A stretch of 17,468 nt of DNA from an uncultured Bacilli bacterium. GTDB taxonomy: Bacteria; Bacillota_I; Bacilli_A; RF39; UBA660. Below are positions 1-5,669 of the stretch, piece by piece (positions within the stretch are counted from its first letter, which is position 1; each line of letters begins with the position of its first letter). The translations under genes and the position numbers were made by a program. Location: positions 1-17,468 of the forward strand of contig CAOLUI010000023.1 in assembly GCA_948479395.1 (NCBI GenBank), in the 5' to 3' direction. The notes under the pieces were generated by a model. The model did no database searches. It was given only the letters and a program-made list of their open reading frames with translations, and had not been told where the DNA came from.

Positions 1-359
1 CAAGTGTTCCTTCATATGTAAAATCAATATTACAACTTATTTCCGAATTATTATTAGCATTTATATTTACTAGTGCCCATAATTCATTATTCCACTCTGC
101 TGTTACTCCATCTTTACATTTCACACTACTTGCTTTTAATCCACTTTCCTTTGTTGGAAAAAGCTTTTTTCCTCTATTTCCATTTATGGTGAATGCTATC
201 TCATTTGTTTGTTTTGTCACACCTAAATTATCTCTATCTTTCTTATATAAGATATTACTCTTATATGCTACAAGATCCCCCCCCCCGGATAGTTGTTAAT
301 CCTAGTGCTAGGAGGGTATTCTTTAATTTTTTATTCTTTTTAAAACTTTTTAGTTCCAT
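1..359 (-). CDS. Phase-variable surface protein, N-terminal part (currently frame-OFF; runs off the window edge)
   Basis: Translation from the ATG at 359, preceded by an AGAGGG-type ribosome binding site, gives a basic start with LKSFKKNKKLKNTLL and then a short hydrophobic segment. It runs into ten G residues (277-286). As written, the frame stops after 32 codons (TAA, 261-263). If the tract had 9 or 12 G, reading would enter a frame that is open for all 92 remaining codons to the window edge. That frame encodes an extracellular-type sequence (AFTINGN, VTAEWNNELWALVNI, ISCNIDFTYEG) clearly homologous to the gene at 10183-11434. I infer a membrane-anchored surface protein switched by G-tract length. 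With R and D flanking the glycines, the hydrophobic segment is weaker than in the second copy. The C-terminal portion is outside the window, so whether the gene is otherwise intact cannot be seen. Its function is not known to me. Confidence 0.75.
277..286 (-). repeat. G10 homopolymer tract in the coding strand (slippage site)
   Basis: Ten consecutive C on the plus strand (G on the coding strand) occupy codons 25-28 of the surface-protein gene, a very unlikely run in such AT-rich DNA. The upstream frame needs 9 or 12 G to join the open downstream frame. With 10 it reaches TAA at 261-263, and with 11 it reaches a TAG at about 272. Confidence 0.9.
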
Positions 360-386
360 CTTTGATTCCCTCTTTCTATTATTCTA

Positions 387-415
387 ATTATAATAAATAA
401 AAAATCTTATTTCAA
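387..415 (-). promoter_or_regulatory. Sigma-A type promoter of the G-tract surface gene
   Basis: Reading leftward, TTGAAA (415-410), a 17-base spacer and TATAAT (392-387) form a near-consensus promoter. Transcription would start near 380, about 20 bases before the ATG at 359. It lies back to back with the murT promoter. Confidence 0.7.
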
Positions 416-421
416 TACTTT

Positions 422-450
422 TTATAAACCTTATAAAGATATGCTATAAT
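422..450 (+). promoter_or_regulatory. Extended -10 promoter of murT-gatD
   Basis: TGCTATAAT at 442-450 is an extended -10 element. The -35 region is poor (TTATAA at 422-427, 17-base spacing). The start of transcription would fall near 457, giving a very short leader that contains GGTGAT (457-462) before the ATG at 468. Confidence 0.6.
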
Positions 451-467
451 TAATTTGGTGATGGATT

Positions 468-1811
468 ATGTTAATGACATTTCAAATAATCGTCAATAAA
501 CTTATTACGTTTGTATGTAAACTAACCGGAAAAAATGGCACTGTAATACCAGGAACATTTTCTTATAACATTAGACAAAATATTTTAGAAAAAATTAAAT
601 ATCCAAAATATGTAATTGGAGTTACTGGTTCCAGTGGTAAAGGGACAACTACTAACTTAATTGCTCATATTTTAAAATCAAATGGATATGATGTTGTTTA
701 TAACGAATTTGGTTCTAATGGTATTAGAGGAATTACTACTACAATATTAAATAATTGTACTATATTTGGGCATTTTAAACATGATATTTTATTACTAGAA
801 TTAGATGAGAAACATATTCATCTAGCTTTTCGTAAAAATAAAATGACTCACTTAGTGATAACCAATATTACCAGAGATCAACCTGCGAGAAACGGAAGTC
901 CCGATTTAGTTTATGATGCCATTTTTGATTGCTTAGATGGCCAAACTACACTTATTTTAAATGCTGATGACCCAGGACTTATAAAAGCCAAATTAAATTA
1001 TCCAGGAAAAATAATTACTTATGGACTAGAAAAAACAATTGATTCCTATTTAGAAGACAAAACAAATAGTTTAGATAATACTTATTGCCCTAAATGCCAT
1101 AAAAAATTAATTTACAAATTTTATCATTATGGCCATTTAGGAAATTATTATTGTAAAAATTGTAATTTTACTAGAGGAAAAATAAATTACATGGGAACAA
1201 ATATTGATTTAAATAAACAAACAATGAAAATAAATAATCAAAAAGTTACTTTAAATAAAGATATTTTATATGAAGCCTATTCCACAATTGCCGCTTTTGC
1301 TGCCACTAGTGAAATTAATATCGCGCCTCAACAAATTCTTTATGCTTTAAACGAAAATATTATGCCTCCTAAAAGAGGAAATAAATATCAAGTTCAAAAT
1401 AAAAATTTTACCCTTTTAGAAAGTAAAAATGAAAATGCCTTAAGCTATTATCAATCTCTAAAATATATTATTAACCAAAAAGAAAAAAAATCTGTTGTCT
1501 TAGGTTTTGATAATGTTTCCCGAAGATACAAATTTAACGATATTTCTTGGCTTTGGGATGTTGAATTTGAACTTCTAAATAATGAAAACATTGATAAAAT
1601 ATTTTGTATTGGTCGGTTTAAATATGACGTTGCCAATCGTTTAACTTATGCGCATATTAATACCGAAAAAATAATTTTAATTGAGGAAATATCAGAAATT
1701 CTAAACATAATAATGATCCAAACTAAATATAATATTTATACAATGGTCTGTTTTGATATGACCGCTATATTAAAAAAACAAATCTTGGAGGCTAACAATG
1801 AAAATAATTAA
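468..1811 (+). CDS. murT: MurT-like Mur ligase (lipid II amidation subunit), divergent
   Basis: 447 residues, close to the usual MurT length. In the known family MurT is the ATP-dependent ligase half of the MurT-GatD complex that amidates the D-Glu of lipid II at the cytoplasmic face of the membrane. Visible marks: the P-loop TGSSGKGTTT (53-62), NADDP about residue 165, a four-cysteine zinc ribbon (C207, C210, C229, C232) typical of MurT, and a C-terminal Mur domain (DUF1727 type) with NDISWLWD, whose D358 matches the conserved Asp of family members. Oddities: the P-loop has GKGT where MurT and other Mur ligases have GKTT or GKST, and the usual NPAG motif of the C-terminal domain is replaced by SKNENALSYY. 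The ATG at 468 follows GGTGAT by five bases. The stop overlaps gatD by 14 bases, so the two are co-translated. Family assignment is firm; unchanged chemistry is not. Confidence 0.88.
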   Translation: MLMTFQIIVNKLITFVCKLTGKNGTVIPGTFSYNIRQNILEKIKYPKYVIGVTGSSGKGTTTNLIAHILKSNGYDVVYNEFGSNGIRGITTTILNNCTIFGHFKHDILLLELDEKHIHLAFRKNKMTHLVITNITRDQPARNGSPDLVYDAIFDCLDGQTTLILNADDPGLIKAKLNYPGKIITYGLEKTIDSYLEDKTNSLDNTYCPKCHKKLIYKFYHYGHLGNYYCKNCNFTRGKINYMGTNIDLNKQTMKINNQKVTLNKDILYEAYSTIAAFAATSEINIAPQQILYALNENIMPPKRGNKYQVQNKNFTLLESKNENALSYYQSLKYIINQKEKKSVVLGFDNVSRRYKFNDISWLWDVEFELLNNENIDKIFCIGRFKYDVANRLTYAHINTEKIILIEEISEILNIIMIQTKYNIYTMVCFDMTAILKKQILEANNENN

Positions 1812-2511
1812 AATTGCTCATTTATACTATGATTTGATGAATCTATATGGCGAAAATGGCAATGTTCGCGTTTTAAAAAAACATTTGGAAAACCAAGCTC
1901 TAAAAGTTGAAGTCTACTTTCTAACAGTTGATGATAAAATTGACTTTGAAAAATATGATTTTTTCTATATTGGATGTGGATCAAACGAAAATTTTTTAAT
2001 AACACTTTACGACATAAAAAAATATCAAAACGATATAAAAAAAGCTTTAGAAAATAATAAATTCTTTTTAGTTACTGGTTCTTCCTTAAATTTATTTGGT
2101 AAACATTTTAATAAGCAAAATAATTTAGAAGACAGCCTAAATATTTTAAACTTTGAAAGCAAACAAATTGATTTTCGTATCGTTGGTGAACAAATCTTTC
2201 AAAATCCTTTATTAAATAATCCTTTAATCGGCTTTCAAAATCGAGATTATATTATTCATAATCATAACGAGAAACCTTTATTTAAAATTTTAACTGGAAC
2301 TGGATCCAAACCTAAAAGTTTAGAAGAAGGCATTTATAAAAACAATTTCTTTGGTACTTATTTATTAGGTCCCATATTAGCTCGTAATCCTCATTTTACC
2401 GAATATTTAGTTCAAAAGATTCTTGAAGAAAAAAACATTCCTTATAAACATTATGAAGATCAATATGAAACAAAAGCTTATCAAGAATATTTAAAAAATG
2501 TAAACAATTAA
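1798..2511 (+). CDS. gatD: GatD-like amidotransferase subunit lacking the catalytic Cys and His
   Basis: 237 residues, alignable by eye along its whole length with GatD of Staphylococcus aureus: HLYYDLMNLYGENGNV at the start, YIGCGSNE, GFQNR and GTYLLGPIL. GatD normally hydrolyses glutamine and passes ammonia to MurT. The nucleophile motif, ICGGYQFLG in S. aureus, is here TGSSLNLFG with Gly at residue 94 (codon GGT, 2077-2079), and the catalytic His of GTYLHGP is Leu190 (TTA, 2365-2367). Both dyad residues are therefore gone although the reading frame, fold landmarks and length are intact. I infer it is not a working glutaminase; it may be structural, supply an ammonia channel, or serve a changed reaction. 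The ATG is preceded by GGAGG (1787-1791), six bases away, within the end of murT. The gene ends just before a strong terminator. Confidence 0.87.
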   Translation: MKIIKIAHLYYDLMNLYGENGNVRVLKKHLENQALKVEVYFLTVDDKIDFEKYDFFYIGCGSNENFLITLYDIKKYQNDIKKALENNKFFLVTGSSLNLFGKHFNKQNNLEDSLNILNFESKQIDFRIVGEQIFQNPLLNNPLIGFQNRDYIIHNHNEKPLFKILTGTGSKPKSLEEGIYKNNFFGTYLLGPILARNPHFTEYLVQKILEEKNIPYKHYEDQYETKAYQEYLKNVNN

Positions 2512-2531
2512 AAAACTAATTATAAAAAATT

Positions 2532-2565
2532 GACAAAAAGTAATCAATTACTAATTTGTCTTTTT
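2532..2565 (+). terminator. Rho-independent terminator of murT-gatD
   Basis: GACAAA (2532-2537) pairs with TTTGTC (2555-2560) and GTAA (2540-2543) with TTAC (2548-2551), followed by T5 and further T-rich sequence. A-rich sequence on the left side could let it act in both directions. Confidence 0.75.
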
Positions 2566-2572
2566 ATTTATA

Positions 2573-2670
2573 TTAAAACGAATCATCTCCAGGTCTACTT
2601 TTACCAATAATATTAAATCTTTTTCATTTAGCCATCTGTAGATTCATATTTTTTATACAACAATATTAAT
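2573..2670 (-). pseudogene. Possible remnant of a gene 3' end
   Basis: Minus-strand reading gives fragments that look coding but lie in different frames: KKYESTDG, then WLNEKDL, then KRFNIIGKSRPGDDSF ending at TAA (2573-2575). Joined by small frameshifts around an A-run near 2620 they would make a plausible protein C-terminus. No start or ribosome binding site is visible. The family is unknown to me, and chance cannot be excluded at this length. Confidence 0.25.
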
Positions 2671-2675
2671 ATTCA

Positions 2676-3025
2676 TTAATCTAAAATATCTTTTGGGTAT
2701 TTTTTTAGTTCAATCATATATGAAGAGATAATATCAAATAAATCTTCTGTTTTGATTTCACATTCAGATAATTGATTAATAGGATAATCAGTCGATATTT
2801 TAGAAAAATCCTTTTTTATTTCAATATTAAAGGCATTCCCCTAAAATGAGCAAAATCTTTCTTTCCATGTTTTATTTCAACAATTAACGTATATAGTTGC
2901 TTATTAAATGGAATTCCATCAATTTCAAAAAAATGATTTAAAAAATCTGCAAAAGGTGTATTCATCACATTAATAACTAAAACTTCTCTATTATTATATT
3001 TTTTTATTTTAAATAAATATTCCAT
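2676..3025 (-). pseudogene. Frameshifted small protein gene (about 115 residues when repaired), family not recognised
   Basis: An ATG at 3025 with a good upstream GTAGGAGA opens a frame (MEYLFKIKKYNNREVLVINV...) that stops at 2816 after 69 residues. At a run of four G (2838-2841) a shift of one base enters a second open frame, GNAFNIEIKKDFSKIS..., that ends with YMIELKKYPKDILD and TAA at 2676-2678. The joined product of about 115 residues is acidic, soluble and continuous in composition, so I read it as one gene with a one-base deletion (five G would repair it). It lies 24 bases downstream of queH and would be co-transcribed with it. The size and the TEDLFDIISSYM-type helix recall small immunity-like proteins, but I cannot assign a family. 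A sequencing error is possible. Confidence 0.6.
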
Positions 3026-3048
3026 ATATTCTCCTACTTACATAAATA

Positions 3049-3672
3049 TTAATTATTTTTCCCAAATAAACAGCCACAATAATCTTGACGATACAAATTA
3101 TATTTTTTCGATAATTCAATACTTTTTTTATAACCATCTTTCTTTTTAAAATCTGCTACTAAAAAAAGAACCCTTTTATCTGCCTGATTATGAAAATAAT
3201 TTTTTTCTAAATTCAAACCAATCTCGTTAATTATCTCACTATTTTTGTAAGGACTTACTGTTAAGGTAGTTCCAAAGTAATCAAAACCATTTCTTAAAGC
3301 CATTTCTAAAGTTTTTTCTAAACGAAAATAATAACATTTATGACATCTTGCTCCTCCTTCTTTTTCATGTTCTAAACCTTTACTAACTTTTATAAAAGCT
3401 TCATGTTCATAATCAACATCTGATATCTTTATCTCTGGAGCAAATTCTTTTAAAAAGCGAATTTGTTCTTTTTTACGTTTTTCATATTCTTCAAATGGTT
3501 CAATATTAGGATTATAATAAAGAAGTGTTATCTCAAAATAATCCTTTAATCTTGAAATAACAGACGAAGAACAAGGAGCACAACAACTATGAAGTAATAA
3601 CTTCTTTTTATTAGAAAACTTTTCTACTTCTTCTTGCATTAATGAATCATAATTAACCGCCACTACCTTCAC
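3049..3672 (-). CDS. queH: Epoxyqueuosine reductase QueH
   Basis: 207 residues of the DUF208/QueH family, which performs the last step of queuosine synthesis: reducing epoxyqueuosine at the wobble position of GUN tRNAs, using metal centres held by cysteines. Visible residues: SCCAPC with C30, C31 and C34, RCHKC with C110 and C113, and C-terminal YCGC with C199 and C201. GTTLTVSPYKNS and NYDSLMQEE near the N-terminus are also typical. The likely start is the GTG at 3672, which overlaps the end of ftsQ by 20 bases; a second in-frame GTG lies at 3663. The overlap indicates translational coupling in a murG-ftsQ-queH operon. No other queuosine gene is in the window. Confidence 0.92.
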   Translation of the reverse strand: MKVVAVNYDSLMQEEVEKFSNKKKLLLHSCCAPCSSSVISRLKDYFEITLLYYNPNIEPFEEYEKRKKEQIRFLKEFAPEIKISDVDYEHEAFIKVSKGLEHEKEGGARCHKCYYFRLEKTLEMALRNGFDYFGTTLTVSPYKNSEIINEIGLNLEKNYFHNQADKRVLFLVADFKKKDGYKKSIELSKKYNLYRQDYCGCLFGKNN

Positions 3673-4399
3673 TACTTTCTTTTTTCTTATTCTCTTCTAT
3701 ACTTTTATAGGACTTAAAAACTACTCGTTCATTATCAGAATCTAATTCTAAAACCCCTTTTTCAGTTAATATTGTATATATTAAAGGATAACTATCTAAT
3801 CTGTCAATATTAATTAAATTAATATAAACTTGATTTCCATCATTCATTCGAAATAAAAATCTCGTATCATCTATAGTTATATCTCCGCTCTTACTAGGGG
3901 AATATTCTATTTCACTAACCATGGCCATTGCTTCCCTGCTTACTTTTCCTAACTCTTTAATTAATCGTTCATATATATTATCTGGCACATAATTAATTAA
4001 AAAAGGCACTCCTGTAAAATTATATTCATCAGTCATTTTTCCATTTGATATCACATAAATAGAAGAATCGCGATTAAAAAACAATGGTTTAGCTTCTTCT
4101 ATTATAATAGTAATTTTTCCTAATAAGTTCTTTTTAACTTTTACTTTATTAACTAAAGGCAAAGATTTTAACTTTTCTTCCATATTACGAGAACTAACTT
4201 TAAAAATTCGCGGATAGTTTTTTATATCAGCTGTTTTTATAATTTCATAATCACTCAAATAATTATTTCCTTTAATATAAATATTTTTTATATGCAATTG
4301 AAACAAATAGAATATAATTAAAGTAATAATTATTATAATCATTAAAAATATCAAAAAAGATTTTAACTTTAAATGCCTCCTTACTTGTTTTTTTTGCAT
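3653..4399 (-). CDS. ftsQ: Cell division protein FtsQ/DivIB
   Basis: 248 residues from the ATG at 4399, which has AGGTGA six bases upstream; a GTG nine bases earlier is in frame but overlaps that ribosome binding site. The layout is that of DivIB/FtsQ: a basic cytoplasmic N-terminus (KKQVRRHLKLK), one membrane segment (about 16-38, rich in I/L), a POTRA domain starting at IKNIYIKGNNYLSDYEI, and an FtsQ beta domain (VKKNLLGKITIIIEEAKPLFF). The C-terminus is a short charged Glu/Lys/Ser tail. The protein is a divisome scaffold that binds FtsL and FtsB on the outer face of the membrane. It sits 25 bases after murG, the usual dcw order, and overlaps queH. ftsL and ftsB (divIC) are not in the window. 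Confidence 0.9.
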   Translation of the reverse strand: MQKKQVRRHLKLKSFLIFLMIIIIITLIIFYLFQLHIKNIYIKGNNYLSDYEIIKTADIKNYPRIFKVSSRNMEEKLKSLPLVNKVKVKKNLLGKITIIIEEAKPLFFNRDSSIYVISNGKMTDEYNFTGVPFLINYVPDNIYERLIKELGKVSREAMAMVSEIEYSPSKSGDITIDDTRFLFRMNDGNQVYINLINIDRLDSYPLIYTILTEKGVLELDSDNERVVFKSYKSIEENKKKESSEGSGG

Positions 4400-4424
4400 A
4401 TGCTTCACCTAACCTAATTTTTTT

Positions 4425-5504
4425 CTATTTTATCTCTTTAATTATATTATAAATTGTTTTTAAAGGCTCAATTTTTTTATAATTACTCATATTTTTCTTT
4501 AATGCTTTAATTTTTTCCTGATCATTTAATAATTCATTTATTTTATTACTTAAAACTTCTTTAGTTATCTCTTTTTCTTCTATAACCTCAATAACATTAT
4601 CATTTTTTAACTCTAAGGCATTATAATATTGGTGATTATTAGCTACATTAGGACTAGGAATAATAATACTAGGTTTTTCTAGCCCAATAATTTCAAACAA
4701 AGTCCCTGCTCCAGCTCGTGAAATTACTAAATCACTACTGGCCATAATACCAGGCAAATTATCAAAATAAGATACTATCTTAAGCCCTTTTTTATTAGTT
4801 ATCTTTGCCTCAAATTCTTCTAAATTTACATTACTACCTACAATATATAAAATTTCATAACCATCATGCAAATCACTATTTAAAAAATCCATCATTTTTT
4901 CATTTAAAGAAGCACTACCTAAACTTCCTGCTACATATATAACCAATTTTTTCTCTTTTATAAAACCTAAAGAAGTTTTATCAACTATTTTTGTCTTTCT
5001 AGCCCCATCCAAAGAAGGATGTCCTGTATAAACTATCTTTTTAGCTCTCTTTAAACTAGATATTGAACTTTTAAAAGAAACCCCTACAATATCAGCAAAT
5101 CTACTGACTAAATAATTAACTTTTCCAGGTCGACTATTTTGTTCATGAATAAAAGTTTTAATTTTCAATTTTTTAGCTGCTTTTATTACGGGATAAGTAA
5201 CATAACCTCCCACTCCAATAACTACATCAGGTTTAAAATTTCTCATTATTCTAAGACACTTTTTATAAGCTTTTTTTAACAAAAAAATATTTTTTATATC
5301 TCTTTTAATATTTTTATTAAATCCATATACTTCTAGAGATTCATATGGAATATTTCTTTTAGGAACAATATCTTTTTCCATTCGATTGTGAGTTCCTATA
5401 TATAAAATATTTAAATGTTTTTCTCGCCTTTGGAATTCTTCTAAAATGGCTAATGCTGGATAAATATGACCTCCGCTTCCTCCTGCTGAAATAATAATAT
5501 TCAT
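4425..5504 (-). CDS. murG: UDP-GlcNAc--undecaprenyl-PP-MurNAc-pentapeptide GlcNAc transferase MurG
   Basis: 359 residues, the normal MurG length. MurG adds GlcNAc to lipid I to make lipid II on the inner face of the membrane. Visible are the N-terminal glycine-rich loop SAGGSGGHIYPALA, GVGGYVTYP, HEQNSRPGKVN and the donor-binding region SRAGAGTLFEIIGLEKPSIIIP with PSPNVANNHQYYNA. I place the start at the ATG at 5504: AAAGGTGAT lies just upstream, whereas a GTG three codons earlier falls inside that ribosome binding site. It is the first gene of a leftward operon with ftsQ and queH, with an extended -10 promoter at 5526-5534. Nothing about the enzyme looks unusual. Confidence 0.95.
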   Translation of the reverse strand: MNIIISAGGSGGHIYPALAILEEFQRREKHLNILYIGTHNRMEKDIVPKRNIPYESLEVYGFNKNIKRDIKNIFLLKKAYKKCLRIMRNFKPDVVIGVGGYVTYPVIKAAKKLKIKTFIHEQNSRPGKVNYLVSRFADIVGVSFKSSISSLKRAKKIVYTGHPSLDGARKTKIVDKTSLGFIKEKKLVIYVAGSLGSASLNEKMMDFLNSDLHDGYEILYIVGSNVNLEEFEAKITNKKGLKIVSYFDNLPGIMASSDLVISRAGAGTLFEIIGLEKPSIIIPSPNVANNHQYYNALELKNDNVIEVIEEKEITKEVLSNKINELLNDQEKIKALKKNMSNYKKIEPLKTIYNIIKEIK

Positions 5505-5525
5505 AAGTATCACCTTTCTATTTTT

Positions 5526-5534
5526 ATTATATCA
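5526..5534 (-). promoter_or_regulatory. Extended -10 promoter of murG-ftsQ-queH
   Basis: Reading leftward, TGATATAAT (5534-5526) is an extended -10 element. No good -35 hexamer stands at the right distance. The predicted leader before the ATG at 5504 is about 15 bases and contains AAAGGTGAT. Confidence 0.55.
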
Positions 5535-5630
5535 TATGTTCCTGAAAACTGCTTATAAGTCTTTTAAAACTATACATATATTAATTTTATGAAATTATAT
5601 TTTAAGAAATACAAAAAAATAAAGTAGCTC

Positions 5631-5659
5631 TTAAACTCTATATATAGTAAAATTATAAT
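5631..5659 (+). promoter_or_regulatory. Candidate promoter of the yfhO-type gene
   Basis: TTAAAC (5631-5636), a 17-base spacer and TATAAT (5654-5659) match a sigma-A promoter, but transcription would then start about four bases before the ATG at 5670 and exclude the AGGTGA at 5660-5665. TATAGT (5643-5648) is an alternative -10 that would keep the ribosome binding site in the transcript. Confidence 0.4.
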
Positions 5660-5669
5660 AGGTGATAAC

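Noticed and set aside
193..387. Plus-strand reading frame of 64 codons crossing the first C-run
   Set aside because: It is the antisense of the surface-protein gene and its promoter, has no ribosome binding site, and is explained by the minus-strand gene.
2838..2841. Phase-variable G-run in the small gene behind queH
   Set aside because: Only four G; too short for frequent slippage compared with the ten-G tracts.
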